From Pigoraptor chileana (taxonomy: Eukaryota; Opisthokonta; Filasterea), in the NCBI GenBank assembly GCA_943704495.1, contig CALSCR010004314.1, forward strand, positions 1 through 20,499: DNA of 20,499 nucleotides, given 5' to 3'. This document shows, piece after piece, positions 9,752 to 19,500 of the stretch. Under the pieces are notes generated by a model. It saw nothing but the letters and a program-made list of their open reading frames with translations, ran no database searches and was not told the origin of the DNA. Each line of letters opens with the position of its first letter. Position 1 is the first letter of the stretch. The position numbers were made by a program, and so were the translations under genes.

Positions 9752-10338
9752 GGATGGAATCGGAGGTGACGTGCCCCACGTGACCACCCCATCCCGACTC
9801 GTACTGCGCCCACAAGGGACTTAATTTTTTAAAGGAATAGTGCACGCTTGAAATCCAGATATAGTACAGCGGTCATAGTGACGATATATTTCTATTGACA
9901 TCATTTGTCGGTTCCTGATTCGGAACCCCTTATGAATTCCGTACTACAGTTCTCGTGATGAAGCACGTGCGATCACGTTTACATCTCCATGTCAGTACTA
10001 TCCGAATAATTTGATTATTGGTTCAAATGGCCCATACAAATATTAACTATGTGGTCTCAATATGAAAAATTTCATGATAGGGGACACTTCGGGCCGGCAC
10101 ACCCAACTGTTTTCGCCACGTGTAGAGCTCTGATGCACCCTGAATCTTGCCGATCTATTGTATCATGCAATTCCCCAGCTGAACACAGCCTATTTGCTTA
10201 CGTCTTCTGTGAGCGAATGAGCTAGAGAACCATTCCGAAATACGCCGGCGCTCTTCGTACTGGTCAGCCACACGGCTTTGATTACGCACCTGTTGCATCT
10301 TGGGCGCTTCTGATCGATCAGAGCGACCGGGTCCAAGA

Positions 10339-13300
10339 ATGCCGCATTGTGGCGATCGCACTCGGCTATTTTTGCTTTGCGCTGCATGGTGCGTCGCTTC
10401 GTCTGTATCGGTGATTGCATCGTCAGCCGCGCTGACAGACTTCAATGGCTTTGAGGTCGCATTGGTGTTCCTTTTATTGGGGGGGGCGACTCATGCCTCC
10501 TTATCCATACGGGCGACTGCGAGGGCAAGGCTTGCCGATGGCTTTCGTAGCCCACAGTTTCGGTTTGCCGCCCTTGCGCATGTTGTGGGCGTTTTTGCGA
10601 CGTGCGCGTCTATTGAAAAACTAGGCGCCGGAATGACTCAGGTCGTTAAGGCATCGCAGCCGTTTTTTGCACTTCTTGTGTCGCGGTTGGTCTGTGGTAT
10701 TCATCTGTCGCCTCGCGTTGTGATACCCTGTTTTGCGCTTTTGATCGGAGCAATGATCGCATGGAGTGGCTCTGATGATCGCATCGACACAGCTGGCGCG
10801 GCCTTGGCGGTTGTTTCGGTGGCGTCGTTTTCATTCCGCAATACGCTCTGCTCAAACCTTCAAACTGCGTTTAGCCCTATGGAGAAAAACGGCATCATAT
10901 CGGTGGTGTCTGCTCCTCTTGCGCTCATAATTTATTCCTTAGGAGCGTTCGTTGGTCTGTCGCCAGAGCCGAGTCCTAACTTTGCGTCCCCAATTTTGGC
11001 ATTGGCTACTGGCACACACATCATGTACATGGCGATATCCTTTATCATACTTGACGAGACCAACCCACTCACTCATTCGGTTGCAAGTGTTTACAAACGG
11101 ATTGGGGTGATAATGATCGTCCACTTCAACTCTATAAGGACGCCCTCTTCACTCGAAATAGCGGGGATCGCTTTGGTAGTCGCGGGAGCTCTTGCGTACG
11201 CCCAGTTGTCAGAATCCTTTGGCGAAAACAAGAATGCGGCGCGCGTTTGGACAGTAAGAGAAGGACAGATCGACATGCATCGTGGTTTCTGCCGATGCAC
11301 AAAATGGTCCAGAATCGTTATAGGCGTCACCCTTTTGTCTCTTGTCGCTGGCGTGTTGCTATCAAATGTCAGGAAAAGACCAGACGTCATTTCAGCACCC
11401 AGCGGCATTATGGCTCGCGCTGGACCACTGTCGGTATCACCATCGGTGACACGCTTGAGAATGGGCGACGCGGCTGGCGTTGCTCTCATCGTGTGGGCGC
11501 ACTCAGGGACGCCCCTCGACGCAGACGATGAACCCTCTTTGAATCTTGTGAGAATTCTGTCGACTGGCGAGTACAAAATGATCAAAATATTTTGCGCCGA
11601 TCCCGTAGCATGCACAAGTGCCAGCGGCAGGCTTGCGCAAGAGATCCCGAATGCAAGGGTCTCCGTATTCCCGCTCGTTGCCGGCGAGATTTGCAGCGGC
11701 ACACCACTTGAGATTTGGTTTCGTCGACAAACCATGAATAAGCTGCTCGTAGGACCTGCATATCACGGATATGTGCTACAAGCATTACACCTGTGTGCGA
11801 CCTACCGTTACGGCGGTGTCATTGCCGACGGTAACTCGCCGGCTGCTGAGCTCGGGGCACAACAGGACGATATGGAAGAGCGAGAGGCTTGTGTAGCAAT
11901 CAGTAAAAACGGCGACCTCCACACAAACACAATGGCAGCTGCTCGTAACAGTGCCGTCATCAAGTCGTTAATGCTGGCGTTTGCGGACGGTTTCCCAACG
12001 TACTCACCGGGCACAGCGTGGCCAGTTCCCTTTCCTTCAGCATCAATCCTCGGATCGACGTTCAACGACGCATGTGTGGCAGATGCCTGCCACGTTTGGG
12101 CACTTCCTGCTGAGAGCGCGCCAATAGCGTCGAACGCCCTGTCCGCATCAACAGATGAGTCATACGCCGTACTCGCCTACGACAGCCGTTTGAGAAACCC
12201 GCGTACAGAAATCAACGTCGGCGACGAAGTTCAAGCCATTCCGGGGGCTCAGTTTCTGCCTTACATTAGCCATTTTCTCGATCGCGGCAGGCATTATCTG
12301 ACACCGCCACTAACCGGGATGGCGAACGACTCTCGTGTCACAATCTTCATGAATGCGTGGTGGGGCTCATCCTTGTGGCCTCCCCCTTCATATCTACAAC
12401 CGATTCTCGTTTCGATGCACGCAAACACCGACATGTACGCTGCTTTTCGATCCAACGCGAGCAAGTCATATTTTAACGCATATGGGCTTCCCATTGGCGC
12501 TCGCGACCCTACCACACAAGCACTATTTACTGCCGCGGGAATTCCGACGTATTTTTCGGCGTGTGCAACTCTCCTTATGGCGTCGGCACGCACTCTCAAT
12601 TACCAGTCTTCACGAGAGAAAATCTACCTTGTCGACGTGTCAGCGTCGGTATTGCCACTGCTTCCTGCATGGGTCATCGCCGAAAGTGTCCACGTCGAAC
12701 ATAATCTCGATCCCACGGTGGGCCCCGTCAAGACCGATCGATTGTTCCGCTATAACAAGGCCTTTGAGTACCTTGCGATGTATCGGGACGCGCGTCTCGT
12801 CATCACTCAGCGCATCCATGCAGGCCTTCCAAGCGTCGCAATGGAGACCCCCGTGCTTTTCATTAACGGACAGAACATGCCCGGTGGTGGAGGTTCCGCA
12901 CGTAAGGCCTCTGCACGGGTGGCTGGGCTTACCCAACTATTCCACACGATTGACCTCTTTGCAGTTACAGAGGCTGAGGCACGCAACGCATTCGACGAGT
13001 TTAATTACCGTGATCCCCCACCTAACCCGAGCCCAGAAATTCGTGACCGATTCCGCGCGACTCTGTGGGGCGTCATCAGGGAAAACAAGGCGCTTCGTGC
13101 AGAGGCGCTGCTCAACGGCATTGTTCCCCTCAGACGAATTGATATGGGAGACCGCCCGCAGCTTCAATTTCACTTCATCCAAACAACACACACCGGCGCA
13201 ATTCTCGGCAAAGGTCGAGTCGCCGTTTGGTCCTATCGCCAACAGCGCTCGCTCGAAAGCGTCTTCTTTCATCATCCCAACGCCCGCGCAACGATCCACA

Positions 13301-14025
13301 CGGACACATTGCCGCCCGATGCGGTCGCAAAATTTGTGGAGGCAGGATACGATATTCGAATCGAGGCATTGAATGTCGAATCCCTCGCACTTGGAACGCC
13401 ACTGGAGGGCATTACAAGCCTTGCACGGTACACAACGTGGGAACAAGGTCCCTTTTGGTATAGCCATCACACGGACATGTTACGTCTCCTCATATTGTAC
13501 AACACTGGCGGTATTTATCTCGATACAGATGTGGTCGTGACCAAGTCGTTTGACGACCTCCGCAACACTGTGGCCTACCAGAATGTCGGAGGCCTCATCA
13601 ATGGCGCCGTCATGGTGTTCGACGCTCGCAGCCCATTTTTATTCGACTGCATGCGGGAGTTCAACGAAACATATGACGGATCCAAATGGTCCGTTAATGG
13701 GCCCGACTTGATCACCAGGGTATATCGTCGATTATGGCGTTTTCGTCCGGATGTCGTGAATGCCCTGGAGCCCTCCTCTTTCTACATGTTTGATTACCGC
13801 AAAATCGGCATCTGCTTTTCGGAAACCAATGCGACGATTATCCAAGAATATGTGGGACTTTTGAAGGCACGAACTCCTTTTGCTGTGCACCTCAACAACC
13901 GGATTACTGGCCCTCGAGGCGACTTCCTTCCCGGGACCATTTGCGAGTACCTCCTCTCTGCATTTTGTTTGTTCTGCAACGAATTGCCTCTGCGTCCGCT
14001 AGCGTATTCAATTTTTGCGTTCTGA
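10339..14025 (+). CDS. Gene B: PEP-type transporter-glycosyltransferase-pyruvyltransferase-GT32 fusion, catalytic motifs intact
   Basis: A single open frame of 1228 residues from ATG 10339; an upstream in-frame TTG is not a credible start, although a 5' exon cannot be excluded. A TPT-family transporter (about 8-300) carries MTQVVKASQPFF (99-110; K104) and THSVASVYKR (245-254; K253, R254). A membrane helix lies at about 326-343. A GT-like domain (about 370-580) has GGVIADGN (492-499), so no DxD. The pyruvyl transferase domain (about 620-880) has INVGD (625-629), PIGARD (718-723), FSACAT (739-744) and R825-I-H827. The GT32/alpha-1,4-glycosyltransferase domain (about 940-1205) has D1046-MLR, GGIYLDTD with D1062 and D1064, and NGPDLITRV (1120-1128). 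A cysteine tail (C1202, C1210, C1213) ends it. I infer a Golgi protein with lumenal enzyme domains that adds a sugar and a pyruvate ketal to a glycan. Sugar identities are unknown. Confidence 0.88.
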   Translation: MPHCGDRTRLFLLCAAWCVASSVSVIASSAALTDFNGFEVALVFLLLGGATHASLSIRATARARLADGFRSPQFRFAALAHVVGVFATCASIEKLGAGMTQVVKASQPFFALLVSRLVCGIHLSPRVVIPCFALLIGAMIAWSGSDDRIDTAGAALAVVSVASFSFRNTLCSNLQTAFSPMEKNGIISVVSAPLALIIYSLGAFVGLSPEPSPNFASPILALATGTHIMYMAISFIILDETNPLTHSVASVYKRIGVIMIVHFNSIRTPSSLEIAGIALVVAGALAYAQLSESFGENKNAARVWTVREGQIDMHRGFCRCTKWSRIVIGVTLLSLVAGVLLSNVRKRPDVISAPSGIMARAGPLSVSPSVTRLRMGDAAGVALIVWAHSGTPLDADDEPSLNLVRILSTGEYKMIKIFCADPVACTSASGRLAQEIPNARVSVFPLVAGEICSGTPLEIWFRRQTMNKLLVGPAYHGYVLQALHLCATYRYGGVIADGNSPAAELGAQQDDMEEREACVAISKNGDLHTNTMAAARNSAVIKSLMLAFADGFPTYSPGTAWPVPFPSASILGSTFNDACVADACHVWALPAESAPIASNALSASTDESYAVLAYDSRLRNPRTEINVGDEVQAIPGAQFLPYISHFLDRGRHYLTPPLTGMANDSRVTIFMNAWWGSSLWPPPSYLQPILVSMHANTDMYAAFRSNASKSYFNAYGLPIGARDPTTQALFTAAGIPTYFSACATLLMASARTLNYQSSREKIYLVDVSASVLPLLPAWVIAESVHVEHNLDPTVGPVKTDRLFRYNKAFEYLAMYRDARLVITQRIHAGLPSVAMETPVLFINGQNMPGGGGSARKASARVAGLTQLFHTIDLFAVTEAEARNAFDEFNYRDPPPNPSPEIRDRFRATLWGVIRENKALRAEALLNGIVPLRRIDMGDRPQLQFHFIQTTHTGAILGKGRVAVWSYRQQRSLESVFFHHPNARATIHTDTLPPDAVAKFVEAGYDIRIEALNVESLALGTPLEGITSLARYTTWEQGPFWYSHHTDMLRLLILYNTGGIYLDTDVVVTKSFDDLRNTVAYQNVGGLINGAVMVFDARSPFLFDCMREFNETYDGSKWSVNGPDLITRVYRRLWRFRPDVVNALEPSSFYMFDYRKIGICFSETNATIIQEYVGLLKARTPFAVHLNNRITGPRGDFLPGTICEYLLSAFCLFCNELPLRPLAYSIFAF

Positions 14026-14109
14026 ATTACGTGCTCGTCTGAATATTATGTGGCTCATCTCGGATGTGCGTCCCGCGGATGTGGATCTAGAATTAATTTG
14101 GGCCCCCTC

Positions 14110-14725
14110 GCCATCATGTTCCAACAGAGTTGTCGGTTGCCGACTGACGATTCACTCAGTCGGAGAAAAGCTTGGCCGAAGGAGTGGCTCAGTGCCGGCG
14201 ACACAGTAATTCAGTCATGTAGTCCGGCCGTTACTGAGTGCCGTCAGTGACAGATGGAACCAGTGAGTGAGACCGAGTCTCTTCTGATGTGATTAAGGCA
14301 GTCTAATGGGTCAATGCCCGCGCGGGGCACGCGTCTTGAGTTGGACTGAGTGCGGCGGCCGGGTTCTCGGACGCCGGGCAGAACGGTCTGTCGGCAGCAA
14401 TATTCTGATACGGAGTATTAATAGCGATGGCCACGCGGTCACTCGGTGATGCACGGCAGCTTTTGAATTGTCTGTTTATTCGTCGAGGTTGTGGCTTGGT
14501 CCTAGTGGCTGACTGTTCAGCCGAGTGCAACCGGCGTGCTGATCCGGCCGGACGCTCAGCAGGCAGTCCGCCACTGCCAGCCGTGCCGGGCTGACCGCCG
14601 GCATTGAGTCATACATCTGCGGCTTTTGGGACTTTAAATAAATTGTGGATGGCAGCAATTAGACCGTGCTCCGAAATTGAGAAAGATGGAGAAAAAGAGG
14701 GAAAACCAGCCAACGACTCTAGATC
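14110..14725. repeat. Interspersed repeat R2, related to R1 at 3262-3835
   Basis: About 615 bases in the same orientation as R1. Conserved blocks include gttgccgactgacgattcac (about 14136-14155), the block around cagatggaaccagtgagtga (about 14251-14270), caatgcccgcgcgggg, gatgcacggcagctttt and a purine-rich right end before ccaacgactcta. It lies just after gene B and ends 180 bases before the GatC start, so it may supply GatC's promoter. On the minus strand its left edge still reads ggaacATGATGGCG, the same context as the exostosin start codon in R1, but the frame stops after 20 codons and no exostosin body follows. Confidence 0.75.
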
Positions 14726-14904
14726 AATTCAGCGCCCGCGTTTAGAGTCTGGCGGCATCAGATCGGAGTTTCAAAAGTCACTGATGCGCCACTGTGTCAC
14801 AGGAATGATTAGCTCTATCGTGAAAAGAGTGAGTTTGATTACAGACCTTTTCTCTTAATGTCACAGTTTCCTTTGCACTGCGCTTTGTATTTTTACTCAC
14901 AAGT

Positions 14905-15327
14905 ATGCTTCGCCTGTGCATCTGCCGCTCAGCGGCGCCCATTGCGCGTGTGCACAGTGCCGCAGCCCATGCGATTAGGCATTGCTCGTCCTCTACGGAA
15001 CCACCCTCCCTGAATACAACTTCTTCGCACAAAGACGTTACAGCGGATCGCATCGCCCATCTGGCGTCCCTTGCGAAACTTCGCGTCGATGATGGGGACG
15101 CCATTCGCGATATTGCCGCCATGATCCATCTTCTGGATGGACTACACTCCGTGGATACGGACGGAGTACGACCAATGAACAGCGTCGTCGAAGACATTGT
15201 TGATTTGCATCTCCGGAATGACGTCCCTGCAGATCCGACGACGTGCGACGAAAGATCGAGCGCGATCATGGCTGTCGCCCCTGAGAAATTTGAATCATTT
15301 TATGCCGTGCCGCGTGTGCAAGAGTGA
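14905..15327 (+). CDS. gatC: Mitochondrial-type glutamyl-tRNA(Gln) amidotransferase subunit C
   Basis: GatC is the small subunit of the GatCAB amidotransferase, which turns Glu-tRNA(Gln) into Gln-tRNA(Gln) in organelles by wrapping around GatA and GatB. The 140-residue frame is uninterrupted. Residues 1 to about 45 are rich in Arg, Ala and Ser with no acidic residue before Glu32, as in a mitochondrial transit peptide. The family body follows at about 46-138: RIAHLASLAKLRVDD near its start, LLDGLHSVDTDGVRPM in the middle, a LRNDVP segment, and the closing APEKFESFYAVPRVQE. This full GatC pattern ends a few residues before the stop. The gene is convergent with the SLOG-SLATT gene. GatA and GatB are not in the window, as expected for dispersed nuclear genes. 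Confidence 0.92.
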   Translation: MLRLCICRSAAPIARVHSAAAHAIRHCSSSTEPPSLNTTSSHKDVTADRIAHLASLAKLRVDDGDAIRDIAAMIHLLDGLHSVDTDGVRPMNSVVEDIVDLHLRNDVPADPTTCDERSSAIMAVAPEKFESFYAVPRVQE

Positions 15328-16530
15328 TGAATCGTATCCGGACGTATGCTTGTCGGTGTGATCAACCCCAACTGTATAATCTATTTGCTCCATTTGAAGG
15401 GGGAGGGAGCTTAAAGTGGTGAATGGGTCGTGGACTGCGTCGTGGCTGTGAACAAATGCAAAGTCGATGTCGCATTCCATCAACGGGCTTGTTGCAACCG
15501 AGGTGTGTGTTGTGTGTGTGTGTGTGACCGCATGCGGTCACGTGGCACACTCACAGCCACGTCTCGCACTCTCTCCGCTCTTTGCTTTCACATTATAGAG
15601 ACTAGGACATGTAGTGGACCAAATACGCCACACACCGCCTTTACAAATGTGTCTATATGTATGTATGTATGTGTGTACATGTACGTAAGTCTCTCGTCTG
15701 TGGAGTACCTGTCACTGAGTGCAACGACTGACTCACTGTGCATCTCCACTCACCCGCTTTGCATCCGTTGCAGGTTTAATACTCCATCCGTATGAGCCTA
15801 GTTGATCTCCGGAGACCATCTCTGGGAGGGCCAGTCGCGAGAGTGTGAGCGGCGTCATGCAGCATCCACCTACTGCAACGAATCTGCTGTGTGTGTAGTG
15901 TGTGTTTATGCGTGGCAAAAACATGACATCAGGACTACCCCCATACGAATGAATGCATATGACCACGATCTACCGACAGTACTTTCTGTGTCTTTCTCAC
16001 TCTGTCTCTCTGTGTGATTCCAATAGCTCTAAAAGGCATCGTGTTGAATCCCAAGTCGCTCTAATTGAACTCTCTTGCTCCTTCTTGTTGAAATCCTTGC
16101 ATATAACATATATCTTCCGCACATTTCCCATTGTTATACCAACGGCAGTGTCTCAAATGTGTTTGTTTTTTTAAGGTCCCCCCGGCGTGGTATGTGCCAG
16201 ACATGCCACTTGTCCGGGTGAGCAACCCATAATTAATATACAACTTGTGGAAAAGCAACCAAAACAAATTATACGCATCGACAACGCAAGCACGCAAGCA
16301 ACAGACGGACGCACCGCACCCACACAACACACATACATACACACACACATACATACAACACCACAAACAAGCGCACGCATGCGAGAATGGCAATAAAAAT
16401 TACAATATACAATGCTGACGATTGGTGGTCAGGTCAATCCACAAAGTCATGCGCAACAAACGCTCCAACTGACAATATCAGGGACCAATGCCTAAACGTC
16501 CTTTTCGAACAACGAATGCCTAATTTGGGC
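15328..16530. other. Convergent 3'-flank spacer rich in TG/TATG repeats
   Basis: This is the tail-to-tail gap between GatC and the SLOG-SLATT gene. It contains a TG run just before a perfect palindrome (15524-15541), a short TATG/TGTA array near 15654-15680, and a CA/CATA array near 16319-16360. The open frames are repeat-driven and share no domain I recognise. I see no tRNA or other structured RNA. Confidence 0.6.
15524..15541. other. Perfect 18-base palindrome abutting a TG microsatellite
   Basis: The sequence gtgaccgcatgcggtcac is its own reverse complement over all 18 bases and follows directly on a TG run of about 17 bases. It could be a protein-binding site or extrude as a cruciform next to Z-DNA-prone TG repeats. 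Chance is possible but unlikely for an uninterrupted 18-mer. Confidence 0.6.
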
Positions 16531-19500
16531 TTAGAAAATATCGTCGTCTGCGGGGTAAAAGTCGTCTTCGTTCTCCTCCTCCTCGCCCTCTTCGTTGCTG
16601 TCCTGTCCCTTCTTGCGCTTTCTCTTGCGCTCCTCCTCGACGGAGTCCTTTGCCTCCTTCAGCTTCTCCTGTGCCGCGTGCATTTGGGCAAACCAGCTGC
16701 CCACAGTCGCGTCCATAATCGACTCTGTTGTTGCAACGAGGGATGCAATGTTCTCTGGGCTCGCCTTCTCCACGGGACTCAACGAGCGCCACCAGAGACG
16801 CACATTGTCAAGCTCCATTGCCGCACGGTTGGCACGGACGACGCTGAACTGAATCTGGGAAGTGTCGAGGTAGGAGAGCAGTATTGTGCCGACGCATGCG
16901 GTGATGGGAATCCACCACTGCAGGATAAATGTGTGTGTATTGTGAGTGTGTGTGTGTAACAGAGTGAAGAGAAGGAGGAAAAAGCGAATTGCAGTCAGTG
17001 CCAGTGTTGCTTCTTGCTTTAAGTGATGTGGCAGGCGAGAGCAGAGAGGATCACACAGAGTGCGCATTCGCAACTGTTTTTGGTACCCACCGCCTGCTTC
17101 ATGGCAGCAAGAAACGCGCCCGCCGCAGAAAGTGTGTAGATGAATCCGTGAAGTATCTTAATCACGTGCACGTTGTGAGGCGTCTTCTTTGCATAGTGAT
17201 TCAGTGCTAGTTCCAGGCGGTACTTAACATACATGTCCGGAACAATGCCGTTGTAGCGGGCCCTGTTGTGTGCGTGTGTGGGTGTGTGGGTGGGTGCGTG
17301 TGTGGTATGGGCGTGGGTGAGCGCCTTTTCCATGTGCCACATAAACAAAGCAGACACATGTTTCCATATGAACAAAACAATTTATGCCAAACACAACAGA
17401 TATGACACAACATCAAGGCAAAACAGTGACACACAATGCCGCCACCCACACTAGCTCGGCATGGTCCAATCGCTGTCGCAGCTGCCGCAACACCCAGGGA
17501 CGCGTCTCCGGGTCGACCGCCTCAGTGCCCCGCATAAACACAATGCGCGACGGATCAACGTATTCGTCCTCCACTTGCACAACATCGTGCGACGTCCATC
17601 CGTTCTTGCCGTTACCACCGGCCCCACTCCCCGGACCGTCGTTGCTGTGACCCTGCTCTCCACCGACGTCATCCCCCTCGATGCCTATGGTTCTCACAGC
17701 GTCTCCGCGCCCCTGCATCTTCTGCAGGAGACCACGAGGCTCCTTATCTTTGCTGTTGTCGTCGTTTATCGTTGAATAAATGGCCGTCTCCGTCACTTCG
17801 GAATCTTTGAGCTGGTTTGCGATCCGGGCGAGCTGCCGTGACAACCAGAGAGATTGCTGCCCGCGTTTTCCGTTCCGATTACGTGCCTGTGTGTTTTTCA
17901 GTTTACACATTTACGACGCGTGTGTGGATGTGTGTGTGTGTGTGTGTTTGTGTGTGTGTATGTATGTGTTCGTGTCAGCAATCCACAAAAGAGCCTATGT
18001 GTAGAAATGTGCACTAAAAAATAGGCATGTAAGCGACTTCAAAAATAAATAATGAGAGCACAAAGACCACACACACGTACCTGTCCCGTCCGATAGACGT
18101 AAATATCGCGGAGAACTTGCTCAGAGCTCGCCCTCAGCATGATCCACTTTTCACCAAAGTTGAAACGGTGCTGCGCCGCGGTAGTTACTCCAGCAAGAAG
18201 GGCAAAAACAAGAACCAGTGTGTAGATCATATCCGATACCCAGTTTGGCACCCGCCCGTCGCACGCTTCCAAGTACCCGTAAAGGACGGAGAGCGCTGTC
18301 ATGCCTATCGTGAGGACATAGGACATGAAGAGTGCGCGGGTGTGGTTGACTTTGAGCTTCTCCGCGTGCAGATCGTACAAGGCAAACCGTTCCCACGCAA
18401 GACGCAGCTGCTCTTGTTCGATGGCGGCGCCCCCAAAGCTCCGATCGGAATTTATCCTCTGGTCACTCAGTTGGATGGCACTGAAAGATGATGGGTTTTT
18501 ACGTTGTGTTTTTGGTGTGTTAAATGTTCGTTTGTTTTTTGTTGTGGTTTTTTGTTTTTTGGTTTGTTGCATAGACGGGGAAATCACGTCGGTGTGTTCG
18601 GAAATGTGAGAGAATTGTTTGTGTGTGTAGATACACACCACAAGTCTTGCCACACACGCAATCGGATTACTGCCCATACCAGCTGAACACACAGTAGAGC
18701 AAACACAAACTACACACACACACCACACACAGCTCTTACCTGACAATAAAGTTCTGCAAGGCTTGTACCTTGAGCTCCTGCGCCGCCAAATCCTGAGTTG
18801 TAATAGTCCCTTCACTCACTATTTCCGCGAGCGCCGCCTGCAGTTCACCCTTCAATTGCAGCTCCATCAGCATTGGCGCATCGTCTTGCATGTGCACAAT
18901 TTCGTGTGCGGTCATTCGGTTTGTCACAAAAAATTCGTTGTATTCGACCTGAAATGATCGAGCAAAAGTGCGGAACATGTAAGAGATGGAGGAGGCAAAA
19001 GATTGCAAACCATAGGACTCAATAGACACGATTAAAACGTGCACACAGCCTACTTCCGCCCTTTCGAAAGGTGGCCGCCCAGCACAAAGCACAACGCACA
19101 CACACACACAGGCGCACACACAAACCGCACAAACAAAAAACAAGATACATAAACAACGACAACAACAACAACAACAACAACAACAGCAACAACAACAACA
19201 GCAACCCACCCGAAAGTACGTCGCATTCTTCGCAATATAGGGACCAACACCAACAACTTTGGCCATCTTGTCCGACTTGCATGTGGGCTCGGGGCACTTA
19301 GACTTTGCATCCGGGGCGCTGGCACGGTTTACCTCCCGTTCATCAGCGGCCTTCCACGCCCCACACAGCGAGCATCGCAGCGCTCCAAACCGAGCAACGC
19401 CATCCGGAGCCTTGATATTCGCAATTGCGGTGATCGGCTGCGGATTTGACTGCCCCATTGTGATCGGCGGCAGTCTGTTGTTCGCAGAGACAGTGCCGTA

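Larger units (their letters stand above)
7879..10338. other. 2.46-kb spacer between genes A and B, no convincing gene
   Basis: The open frames here are short and have no recognisable domain. Contents: a small inverted repeat (arms 8272-8280 and 8303-8311, caagggtac against gtacccttg), a diverged 63-base tandem pair (8498-8523 and 8561-8585), one possible 93-codon frame at 8817, a GC-rich block at about 9560-9800 containing a tandem pair, and an AT-rich block at about 9830-10090. A second open stretch near 9300-9475 would encode lysine-rich then acidic residues, but it has no good start. Both genes point the same way, so this DNA should hold gene A's terminator and gene B's promoter, which I cannot place exactly. 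Confidence 0.6.

Noticed and set aside
10300-10338. Starting gene B at the upstream in-frame TTG
   Set aside because: TTG is not a usual eukaryotic start and the extra 13 residues have no counterpart in gene A; ATG 10339 sits just before the first transporter helix.
7879-10338. A transposon or viral relic in the A-B spacer
   Set aside because: I saw no transposase, reverse transcriptase, capsid motif or paired terminal repeats; only short local duplications.
12353-13372. A 339-codon frame overlapping gene B in another frame
   Set aside because: Its product is basic and low-complexity with no domain, while the overlapping gene B frame encodes clear pyruvyl transferase and GT32 motifs.
17450-17451. 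A GC-AG intron to join the fifth and sixth SLOG-SLATT exons
   Set aside because: A normal GT donor (gtgggt at 17449) two bases downstream of the first GT keeps the frame and gives a smooth SLATT sequence, so no unusual intron is needed.
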